In this document: positions 24,492 through 34,106 of the stretch, piece after piece | How the letters are laid out: each line of letters begins with the position of its first letter | Position numbering within the stretch: position 1 is the stretch's first letter | Assembly: GCA_023159155.1 (NCBI GenBank) | Contig: JAJNNX010000056.1 | Coordinates: forward strand, 186,001 to 250,000 | Direction: 5' to 3' | Length of the DNA: 64,000 nt | Source of the DNA: Ustulina deusta | Lineage: Eukaryota > Ascomycota > Sordariomycetes > Xylariales > Xylariaceae | Position numbers and translations under genes: made by a program | The notes under the pieces: generated by a model | What the model was told of the DNA's origin: nothing | Database searches by the model: none | What the model saw: the letters and a program-made list of their open reading frames with translations, nothing else

Positions 24492-26439
24492 TGTCATTAT
24501 AGACGTGTTTGTTTAATGTCCGATGATACACCCCCTGGCAGATGAGCACCATAGTATTTGGAAGAGGAAGCGATTGCCTCAGCATCGATTGGACTCAAAA
24601 TAGCTATTCGCCTGTAGAATGAAGTAGACCTCGTCGGAACACAATCACAAGATAAATTGCTTCCGCCCCATCGTCAGACTCTAATCTCATTATACCTACA
24701 TCCAAGTACTGATCATGTTCAATTCCTGGAGTGATGGAGTCGGCGCACTTATGCTTGAGAACCAACAAATCAGACGTAAAATTGAGGTATATATGGTACT
24801 GTTTAGTTTCAGGCTTCATACTACATCTCCCGTCAATGACCAAGAGTCTGCCAACTGGGTCACACCGTACAAGGGCCTTTGGTCTTGTCTGATAGTTACC
24901 CTGTTGATACACCTTGGAAACCCACGACAGATACTTGACAAGTAGTAGTGTATCGCGGCCGAGGAGCTTCAATTATTACTCCTCGGTAGCCGGATAAATG
25001 GGTCTGTATTCCCCTAATCTGACTCTCCGCGCCGCCGCCGATCACGTAAGTCGGCAAGGTTGCCACGCCGTCACATTCCGGATGGGTGGAGTGGATTGTC
25101 GGGTGTCCAATGGTCAGCGTAAATATGCCCCCTCCCCTGCCCGAGGTGCAAGACTACCTACCTCTGTGCTCTGCAGCAAGGTAGCGACCGTGAAATTTGC
25201 GTCTTCTGCGACCGGCGTTCCTGTACTCGATAATCATTCCGACACATTACCCCGTTCTATTCGGTCAGAGCCGAGTACGTGACTCAATTCCGATGGCGAA
25301 TATCCACAGCGTGCCTCTGAACTGGTCAAATGAGAGGAGTAGGCGTGCGCGCAAAAGGCGGAGGTCATGGATCACATGGGTGGGATGTCCATTCAGCTCG
25401 AAGGCCGCCCATTTAGTGTGATTGGTTCACTTATGCGCCCACCAGCCACGAGATACTCAGCAGTCCGAGAGACTATATTATCGGTCTCATCGACTTGTGC
25501 GTGGACTGCAATGGCTATCTCGGGATGTCTTCTTGTCGCCCGCCGTTTATGATGTGGCCTGACAACCTCCTTGTGAAGATAAGATGAAGTCCAGTAGGGG
25601 CTACCAGGAGTCTTCCTCTACAAAAACAAAGTGTTTAAGAAGCGGCGTGGTTGCAATCATGAACTTTACCTACGTGGTGCGCCGTTAGCAAAACAAGACA
25701 TACAGGGTTCGACATAGATACCTAGACCAGCACAGTCCAGCTACACCTCTCTCTCATGATACTGCTGAAGTATCAAGCTGTCCGGGTCCATATAGACCTG
25801 AACTCGTCCATTCTTTAGATCGTCAGAGGGTCGACTAGGTTAGTTAGTTCACATAGGAACAAGGGGCGGTGTCGTGAGCATCTCACTAGGTTAGATTGCT
25901 ACAATATCAGCAGGTGTGGATCATGGCATACAGTACCTAGACTTGGGAATGCGGAAGATTTTTTTTCCTTCTTTTTTTTCCCTCTTTTTTTTTTCTTAAG
26001 TTGCTAGTTTTCACCTCAAGTATTTTCAGTACATATTGCCATTCCCAATACATGCCTCATATATAGGTATAGGTAGATACCTTCTCGTGGGTGCCTACAC
26101 CTGTTTGGGATCTCCTCTGTAGTATACACCTGATCGTCTCAGCGATTGTTTTCCACGCGATTGATTCCCAGTACAGAGAGCTGCATGGTGGCTCGACCAC
26201 CAGTTAGATGCTCATGGCGCAATGCGTGGCTCTCGCCATCTCGCTCGCTAATGCCCCCAGGATTCACTGTTGGGTAACCTGCTTGATGGAGGCATGTGAC
26301 CTGCCTGAGCTGATTATAGATGACCTGACCTGTCTTGTGTGCGCTTTCCCACTGAAATATCGGTGTACATGTAACACCATGGCGCAGCTGCAGGTTATTT
26401 GGTGCAGAATGGTTGGTACCTTACTTCCATTATTAAGAC

Positions 26440-26720
26440 ATGTATTGCCCACATAGGTACCTACCTCGGTAGGTAGGTACTACCTAATTGTAACATCAAT
26501 GTAGTACTGCCTTGATAAGGTATCCCAGCATGATGGCTTCCCCACCTGTTTGCGCCTCCCACTCCCAACAATCAATAAGAGGTATGTCGGTAATAAGTAG
26601 GTAGATACCTGCCTTTCTGTTGATATCTGATATAGGTATACTACTACTTACCTACCTACCTACTGCCGGCCGTAAGGTTTGGTTTAAGGTACCTAGGTAT
26701 GTATCTACATAAGTACTCAT
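26440..26720. repeat. Cluster of palindromic TACCTACC/GGTAGGTA motifs
   Basis: Repeated overlapping TAGGTACCTACCTCGGTAGGTAGG-like units: for example ACCTACCTCGGTAGGT near 26458, a run of TACCTACC near 26648-26662 and GGTACCTAGGTA near 26689. The same motif recurs throughout the window's intergenic DNA. Confidence 0.7.
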
Positions 26721-26730
26721 GTAGCCATAT

Positions 26731-26764
26731 GCAGTCTCTGTTGCAGTCTCTGTTGCAGTCTCCT
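26731..26764. repeat. 12-nt tandem repeat
   Basis: Three copies of GCAGTCTCTGTT, the last diverging at its end. Confidence 0.85.
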
Positions 26765-27428
26765 GCATCTGCTTACCCGCCTCTACCAACTACCAACCCA
26801 CCATTAACATAGAGGTACCTGATTCATGGTATACCTCAGGTTACATTATGTAGTCCCTCATTTACCAAGAAACTCTCGCTGGCATTTCCCGAACCCTGCA
26901 TGTGTTTGAGAATGATGCCACGAGATGCTACCTATCTCCTGTGCACACTCATCTAGGATCTAGATAGGTTAGATCTATGCACTTGATCTCTAAAATCTAG
27001 ACCCCCTCCCCCACTTCGCACTTTTGCCTCTTGAGCCTCCAAACGCCGCCTTTCCCTCCCCCCGTCTTGTACTGTTATACCCGTATCTCAACCTCCCTGT
27101 CTTTTCGTCCAATTACCCTGCATACGAGTCAATTGATCTCTCTACCTGGCTCTGTGACCGTCTATCGCACACACATCTACATTACCTAGCTTACACTAGG
27201 TATCCGATCATCACATGTTATTGACTTGGAACAACAACGGTCGTCCACTTATCCTGGCTGTGCGCGCGTGTTAGGTAGACCCTTCACCGTATTCTCTATA
27301 CTCCAAGGCACGTCGATCAATCGATCCCGTACCTACTCCCGGCTTAACCTTAAGAAGAACCGGGGCTCATTTGGAGCATACATAGATATCTATCTGTCGG
27401 TGGCGGTGTCGGCTTGACGCTATCCTGA

Positions 27429-27461
27429 ATGGCGCGATATGACACATCGGCGGTCTCTTGA
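27429..27461 (+). promoter_or_regulatory. Upstream ORF overlapping the next gene's start
   Basis: A ten-codon ORF (ATG to TGA) in a different frame begins 10 nt before the main ATG at 27439 and ends inside the coding region. Such overlap usually lowers translation of the main frame unless the first ATG is skipped. Confidence 0.5.
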
Positions 27462-29276
27462 TGTCCAGCTCAACGCTGCCCTCCTCGACTTTGCTCCAAG
27501 ATACATGAAGGATCAGCTGGAGCATCTGGCACACGAATGTGACCAGCGTCTCGAGCGTGAGTTGCTTCCACAGCTCCACGCTATTTTGCGCCAAGTCGAC
27601 CAGGAGCGAGACGCCTTCGAGGAACACCGGCAAGATGCCGCGCGCGATCTACGGGACCGTCTAAACCTGCTCCGTTTCGATGCTGCTGCAATCGAACATG
27701 CCATCGGCCAGCTCCAAGTTGTCGCTCCCCGATATCTTGCTCTCTTCCCGAGCGCATCGTCCTTGGCACTCCCTGTTACTGCCTCTTCCGCTGTCTCTGC
27801 CTCTGCCTCTCGCTCTACGTCTAGCACAGCCGCCTCTCCAACAGGTGTTTTCGACGATACTCCCGACGCAGACATAGGAAGCCATATTGCTGCCTCACCT
27901 GCGTCAACTCCGGAGACGTCGAATCACGGTGCGCAGGACTCAACCGCCCGAACTAAACCCTGGATACCTTCTAGGGATCCACCTAACCTTGACCACCAAA
28001 TACAGTCTCCGGTCACAGCTGAGTGCTCTATGGTTTCTTGCAGCCCGAAACGGCGTAAAGCTGAACGCCAGGCCGAGAGGGACTCTCCGTATAAGCGGCA
28101 AAAAACAGCGAATGAGAATGTATGTACCATTGTCGAGCTAGTGTGAACTTAATTCGGCTAACGAGTTCCGGAGATATCTTCTGGAGTGGTGCCGCCCGAG
28201 ATAAAGGGGCGAGTTGCGTTCCCTAATTTGATGACGGGCGGTATGGTCGCGATCCCTTCATTTCCTCATATAGGCCCCAAGGCTTCCTTTCTCATGTTTT
28301 CTGAACCGCCTATGCTCTTCGAAGGTGATAACTAACCTCTTATTCGGACAGAATGCATGTTTCGCCACGCAGAGAGAAAAGGGTTTTTCGTCGTCCGATG
28401 TGACTATTGCGAGCCAGGCATCTTCACCGAGCCTCCTCTAAACAATGATAGGGCGCTAAAACATTTTCAAGAGCATGAAAAAGACACATCCTCGGAGGAA
28501 GAGCTGACAAATGAGTCTATCTTCGAAAGATTTGCTTTACAAGGTACGGGCTCCGCCCCCACCAACTTCTTTTTTTGGCCACATCTAACACTCAACAGTG
28601 GATGGAGATGAGATGGCAAGCAAATATTGGATTACGGAACACTTGGGTGAAGAGCCTCACACATGTGAGTTATCTTTCAATGCATTCTCAGCTGCTTGAA
28701 TGAGATGTAGTTTCTGAACTTAGGTAGTTACTCCTATGACATCCCCTCAAGACGCCCCCCAAGCAGATCACACGGAGGATATTATACACAGAAACGAAGA
28801 GACAGATGATGATTTTTGTCCTCTATTTCTCAGATTGCGAGACCCAGCCCGCAGCCGTCAGTCGGATCGTGAAGGAGAAGATGAGAAACCTCGCCGCTCA
28901 CTGAGAAATGTGGCACGGCCTGATTATGCAGAGATGGTTGCTCCCTGGAGTGCTGAGGTCGATATCGAAGTAGGTCTGATTAGTCGTACAAGAGCGATAG
29001 AACTGATATGAGTGTTAGAGAACATCTAAGGGAGTTAAGGTAACTCGATCTACCGCATCTAGCAAGCGTCGGTTGACGAAGCCTGGAATCAATTCAACGG
29101 TTGGAGCAGCGGATTTGAAGAAGTATGGCCGTCATTCATATGGTTCAAGCTCGTTTCACTTACAATTTCTAGGCCCTTCGGCTATATGTCCGAACCGTGG
29201 CCAAGACGGTCAGCTCCTCGATGAATTGTCAAAAAAAAAGGTGTGCGGAAGATATATGGTAGATACTAGCAGATGA
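27439..29276 (+). CDS. Fungal-specific nuclear protein with conserved FVVRC zinc-binding-like segment
   Basis: Function unknown. Exons 27439-28119, 28174-28240, 28352-28543, 28599-28664, 28728-28969 and 29019-29276 join in frame to 501 aa. Residues 1-90 form a long amphipathic, probably coiled-coil helix rich in Gln, Arg and Leu. A Ser/Thr-rich disordered stretch follows, then a basic segment (SPKRRKAERQ, YKRQK) that looks like a nuclear localisation signal. The conserved core begins with a KGRVAFPNLMTGECMFRH motif and continues to FFVVRCDYCEPG with two closely spaced Cys and a later ALKHFQEHE; this pattern is familiar from uncharacterised Sordariomycete proteins. The C-terminal third is acidic then basic and disordered. 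The donor at 28241 (GTATGG) was chosen because an alternative would need a 27-nt intron. The last exon could also be trimmed. An upstream ORF overlaps the start. Confidence 0.75.
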
Positions 29277-29754
29277 ACCTAAAAGGGGAGGGACCTCCAT
29301 TGTACGATCTTATCTGAAGCACACTTTACTCATGAAAATATAGTGCAGATGGAGAACTGATAAATGATACAGAACAGTGCTGAGATAACAATCAATAATA
29401 AGTACTACCTTGTAACTTATGGCGAATACGCCTTCGAGAGGAGCGAAAGTTTTCTATGGTCGCAATTTGATCCGTGGATAATGCTTGATCATATAATCAG
29501 TCTCGAAAAGCCTTATCTATAAACCCAACGGGTAGTTACAGATGGAAACAACTCAAAGCTGGTATTTCCTTCAAGTTTTATATAACTTACCCCACATATA
29601 CTCATTTATTAGAACAACGTGATGACATATATTAGTACCTTTGTCCATTTTGTTCAAAGTTGGTCTACTTTATACAGGTCATCTTTGGTATACTGCACCT
29701 TTGCCTCCATGCTGATGACGCATCAATCTCTTCAGCGTCTAGGGTAGCCCGGAG
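29277..29754. other. Convergent intergenic region
   Basis: 478 nt of AT-rich DNA between the 3' ends of the nuclear protein gene (+) and the acyl-CoA synthetase gene (-). It should contain both polyadenylation regions; nothing else is seen. Confidence 0.5.
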
Positions 29755-32003
29755 TTATAATTTCGCTCGTCCTGTCAGAAGACTGTCGAACTCATTCGAT
29801 GTGAAAGGCACGTACTCGTCCCCCTTTCCATTTTCAGATATCCAAAAGAGCAAGTCGCCATTCATCTGCGCCGGGTCGATTCCGGCTTTCTTGAGGGGTA
29901 CCTTGTCCTGTTTATTGTTGTGCGTCGCAGATCGTGCTACAAGCTGACGTAGGAATATAGGCACAGCGTACCTCGGCAGATTGGCCCGGGCGTGTCTAGA
30001 TGGGTGTTGGTTAATATGCAAATTGATGAGTAGGAAAGCATGATGGTGAAGATATAGAAGCGACAGAGGTGGGAGGGACAGTCGGCAAGAGAAGAGTACA
30101 CACATACTTCAACAATCCCTTATAGTTAAAGTTCGAAGCCTCCAAGTTGATGTAAATGGCTGCCATGCCGGCCTTACCGTCGTGACCGGGCAGCGATATA
30201 CCGTACACGGTAGCCTCGCTCACGCCCGGATACCGACCCAGGACTTCAGAGACCTCGGCGGTACTCACATTCTCGCCCTTCCACCGGAAGGTATCGCCCA
30301 GCCTGTCGAGGAAGAACCAGCGGCCGTCGACGTCTCGCCGCAAGGCGTCACCTGTGCGGTAGTAGCAGTCACCCTTGCGGAAGACGTCGTACACGTACTT
30401 CTTAGCCGTCGCCTCCTCGTTCTTGAAGTATCCCGGGAACGCGGGCGTGACGGTTGGCGGCTGTCTGACTAGAATCTCGCCGCCCACCTCGTGCGGCACG
30501 CGCGTCGCGAACCCCGTCTTCTTGTCTCGCACGATGTCCCCCGTCTCTGGGTCCACAGCCACAGGTACTAGGACGCCGTGGAACCGCCACCGACTGATCA
30601 GCCCATGGTGCCCTACGCTGTGCGCCCGGAAGTCCCCCCGTGCCGGGTTGTCGAGCGGCATTATGCCCTCCGTCGAGTTAAAGAACTCATGAATCGTCTC
30701 GATCCCGAAGCGCTCGCGGAACGGTACCCACACGTCCGGCCGCAGCCCATTGCCGTAGATGGCGCGCACCGAGTGCGCCTTGTCGAGAGGCGAGGGCGGC
30801 GCCGCGAGAAGATACCGCAGCGTCTCGCCAACGTACACGAACCACGTCGCCCGCGAGGCGCGCACGTCGTCCCAGAAGCGAGAGGTGCTGAACTTCGGCG
30901 CTAGGCAGAGAGTCTGTCCCGTCAGGAGCTGCGTCATCCCGCTTATGCCTCCCGTCCCATGGTACAAAGGCATGCAGTCGTAGTACCGCTCTGGACGCCC
31001 CAGGGCCGCGTTCTCGCCCGTCGGCGTCACGTACGCGAACCCGCACTCCCGGCCCACAGCGTACATAAACCCCGCCACAGCAGGCACGACACATGCTTTC
31101 GGCAGCCCTGTCGTGCCGCTCGTGTAGAAGAGGCCGAAGGCCGAGCTTGGCGTCACGGCCGCGCGGAGCTCATCCGGGGGCCGCGTCGTGGGCAAGGCCT
31201 GGATCTCGGCGCGCATGGAGGTCAATTTCACGATGCGGACGCCCGAAGCCGATAGGGCTTCTTCCACGGCGTCGAGACGCTCCAACAGCTCGTCTGGCCC
31301 GTCGGCGAACAAGAGCTGAGACCCGGCGATGCCGAGACAGTGCAGCAGGGCTTGCTGGCTCAGGTTGTGGTTTATCAGCGCCGGCGCGGCCCCGATCGCC
31401 CACAGGCCCATCCATGCCAGGGCGAACTCCGGGCTGTTGATCATGAAGAAAGACACGAGATCATTCGGCTCTACACCCTGCGCTCGGAAGAAGTGGGCGT
31501 ATTGGTTCGCCCGCGAGTACGCGGCACTCCATGTGTACGAGCCTCCTCGCCACCAGATGCATTCCTCTCTCGGCTGGGCTTGCGCGTATTTCTCGAAGAA
31601 GTAGTACGGCGAGACGCGATGTTCTTGGACTGTATTTTGTTAGGGGGAAGTGCGAGCGAGAAAATGAGGAAAGAGGTAGGTAGTAGATGCGCAGGTTCAT
31701 TCATATACGTACTGGCTTTCTGTAACATCTTGGCCCCTTTATTCTTGGCTCGCATCATCTTCAGGTCCTCCCTGATGTGGTACTTGCCGTCGAGGTATGT
31801 GAGGCCGGCGGCGGTGGCCGCGATACCAGCCGCTGTTCACCATCATCATGGGTAAGCTTGTGTGGCACGTATTTTGCTTCACGTAATAAATGTGATAGAC
31901 AAGAGCGAATTAACGGCTTCCTCCTTCATGGTGCATCGTTGGGACTGGGTAAATTCCATTTCTTCCTTCCCCTTTGTGTCTGGAACGTACCGATCGTCGC
32001 CAT
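29755..32003 (-). CDS. Very-long-chain acyl-CoA synthetase / fatty acid transporter, FAT1 family
   Basis: Activates long and very-long-chain fatty acids to acyl-CoA using ATP. Exons 32003-31991 (13 nt), 31832-31713, 31629-30108 and 29995-29755 encode 631 aa. The first exon gives only Met-Ala-Thr-Ile plus one base; joining it restores an alanine-rich N-terminal anchor continuing into LTYLDGKYHIREDL, the expected family start. The AMP-binding motif YTSGTTGLPK lies near residues 211-220, followed by YYRTGD and the signature DRLGDTFRWKGENVSTAEV of FATP/VLACS enzymes. The protein ends in Ala-Lys-Leu, an accepted peroxisomal PTS1 signal, which suggests a role in feeding peroxisomal beta-oxidation; S. 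cerevisiae Fat1 likewise has a PTS1-like end. The gene lies downstream of an acyl-CoA thioesterase on the same strand. GC content is visibly high in exon 3. Confidence 0.95.
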
Positions 32004-32524
32004 CGCTTATTCTTGTTGCCCTCCTGATAATATGAGATTTGAGCTGGACTACGGCGATGGTGGTATTAGCGTCTCTTTTAAAGCGGATACTAGAAATAAT
32101 GGCGACTTCCAAAAACGATGTCGTTGAAGTTGCAACGACCAAAATAATCTGCGACGAGGTCAGTTTTTGGCTATGGTAGGTGGATTGATTACCCTAGGTG
32201 GTTCTTACAAATTTGCCTATTCCTGATCTATTACAACAAAAAGACGCCTCGCTCATTTCTTCCATGCACAAGCGAAATGAGCGAGGCGTCTTTTTGAGCG
32301 TCTAATGAAGGCTAAGCTTGCGTAAATAAATAGCCGAGCTATTCTTCGGCTCATCATTCTCATTGGGACATTGGCGGCTTATTTTGTCGGGCCAAGGCAG
32401 TGAGTGGAGCACGGCAGTTTCTGGGGGAGGAAGCTAAGCCGGAGGAAGAATATACAGGTACGTACATCTATCTATGGGTTTATACCGCGGGTTCCTATCA
32501 AGCAACGCTCCAGCTTAACCCGCC
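32004..32524. other. Intergenic region between FAT1-type gene and thioesterase
   Basis: 521 nt containing a perfect hairpin (32237-32296). It serves as the 3' flank of the thioesterase and promoter of the acyl-CoA synthetase. No coding signal. Confidence 0.6.
32237..32296. repeat. Perfect 23-bp inverted repeat with 14-nt loop
   Basis: Arms 32237-32259 and 32274-32296 are exact reverse complements, running from CAAAAAGACGCC inward to TCGCTCATTTC; the loop is TTCCATGCACAAGC. The outer ends are A5/T5 tracts, so on either strand the RNA hairpin would be preceded by A and followed by U. It lies about 230 nt upstream of the acyl-CoA synthetase ATG and about 230 nt downstream of the thioesterase stop. 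Confidence 0.97.
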
Positions 32525-33585
32525 CTATTTCTCATCGGCAATCTCGGCGCCTTCAGGTACAACAAAAGCAGATTCCTGGGCCTTTACAGCTTGCGTCACG
32601 TACCTGCCTAAGTCAGTATTCTTTTTTTAATCAACAAGACGGGGAAAAAAAAAAAAAAAAAAAGTAGGCTGTCGCTTTTATCTCATCAAGTCCAATAGGC
32701 AATACGACAAGGTAACTCGGCATCTACGTCAAAGAGACAGAGAGACACTCACTTTGTATGACTACCCCTTGCTGCCAATTCACCTTTGCTGTTTCGAAAG
32801 GTCACAGATGTGTATGCCAAAGTCTTCCCAACTGTAGACACATTAGTTCTTACATTATCCGACTCCCGAGAATAATAATTGATTTACTCTTGTCACAGAC
32901 GGCGGTAGCTGTGATCTTGTCGCCGACTTTGCCGCCGCCGCTCAGGTATGTGACTGTAGATTCACATCAGTTCTGGAGTCCAAGAAAGAGGGAAGAGAGT
33001 CCGCCCGATTCTCATGGAGGGTCGGCGATGATAAGAAAGAGATATTTACCATTAAGATCGGTTGATACGCCCGTACCGTAGAGCCCCGTCGATGCCACAG
33101 CGAGCGAGCCTCCAAGGTCGACCATGCTGGCAATAGTGCCTCCGTGTAATATCTTGAGTCGATTCTGCGTTGCGTAGATGAGTAAATGGTTCCCATCTTA
33201 TAAAGATAGGGGTCGTACCGTATGATCTTTTGTGATATCCAGCTCAAAATCGACCTTGCCATGGACAGCATTTGTAATTCTTATCTGTCACAGTCCGTTT
33301 GTTCAATTGAAAGTTCATCGTCGTCATTATTCTTGTTCGTGTCTCGGATTAGAACTCACGTTAGCCCCCAACAACCTAAAGACGGTCGTGTGAGCAATGT
33401 GCTGCGTGCATGGCGAGATAATGGATAATAGCGTGGATGTGCCTCACTAACCTCGGTTCTAAGCCAGACTCTGCCATGAATGACTTCAAGACCTGTACTG
33501 ATTAGATTGTGGTATGCATGGAGCAGCTGGAATTGCTAAAACATACAGATCGGACAAATCTAAGTGGAGGGAGTTTCAGGGCCAT
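32525..33585 (-). CDS. Hotdog-fold acyl-CoA thioesterase (ACOT13/PaaI type)
   Basis: Hydrolyses acyl-CoA to free acid and CoA. Eight exons (33585-33547, 33492-33452, 33375-33360, 33284-33219, 33164-33050, 32953-32888, 32831-32753, 32603-32525) join to 166 aa with no frame break; the third exon is 16 nt. This gene is invisible in plain ORF lists because no exon exceeds 115 nt. The hotdog core shows KILHGGTIASMVDLGGSLAV (about 58-77), then GVSTDLNVTYL, GGGKVGDKITATAVCDK and GKTLAYTSVTF, all in the order of the PaaI/ACOT13 family. The His-Gly-Gly segment and the Asp of MVD are expected active-site elements. The C-terminal tail is acidic. The start ATG 33585 gives a short basic helix. Intron 7 carries a 19-nt homopolymer A/T tract. 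The neighbouring acyl-CoA synthetase makes the opposite reaction, suggesting a shared acyl-CoA role. Confidence 0.92.
32645..32663. repeat. A19 homopolymer in a thioesterase intron
   Basis: Nineteen A on the plus strand, so T19 in the sense strand of intron 7, forming a long polypyrimidine stretch upstream of the 3' splice site. Confidence 0.9.
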
Positions 33586-34106
33586 GTTGATAGTAGTCTT
33601 GGGTGATTTCCGTGTTGATTGCTTCGAAGTGCTGTGGGAGTTATTGTCTGTACCTAGGTAAATAAATGCTTCAAGTATATATAGGTATCTATCTACAGCT
33701 ACCTACGATAAGATCTCCTGCGTTACCTAAGTACTTAGGTATGGAGGTGTGCCTATACCTAGTAGATGCCAATGTCCACGGATGTATGTACCTCAGAGAC
33801 TGGACAGTATATAGGTACCTTGAAGAGTAGATCGGGAGATCTAGATAAGCTTGAGTAGAGGGCCCGTGCGCTCCAGCCCCCAACTAGCTCGCCGCTGGTC
33901 GAAGCAAGGAAAAGCGGGTTAGGTGCTACAAACCACCGAACCAGAGGCTTTCTTTTTTTTCATTAGCCGCCGAAGGGAGGGTCCCTTCTCTGGACCAGCA
34001 CACCTCAAGGAGGCGGGATCTCGCATCTCCTGTCAACGACCGTTTCGCTTCGACTGTGCTCACACTGCGGTTATCTACATCCAGAACGCGCGGCGCCTGG
34101 CGAGAA
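33586..34106. promoter_or_regulatory. Divergent promoter, thioesterase / Nop8-like gene
   Basis: 521 bp between head-to-head start codons. Contains several TACCTAGGTA-type motifs (about 33652-33825) and a T8 run near 33952. No coding signal. Confidence 0.5.

Larger units (their letters stand above)
24492..27438. other. Intergenic region, 2.9 kb
   Basis: No gene recognised. It holds a long pyrimidine tract (about 25960-25996), a cluster of TACCTA/TAGGTA palindromes (26440-26720), a 12-nt tandem repeat (26731-26764) and a CT-rich leader-like stretch before the next gene. A short upstream ORF overlaps the start of that gene. Confidence 0.55.

Noticed and set aside
28325..28351. 27-nt intron in the fungal-specific nuclear protein
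   Set aside because: Frame-compatible but too short for a spliceosomal intron; the GTATGG donor at 28241 gives a 111-nt intron and matches the family sequence better.
30687..31094. 135-aa minus-strand ORF
   Set aside because: Out-of-frame shadow inside the large exon of the acyl-CoA synthetase, which has all family motifs in the other frame.
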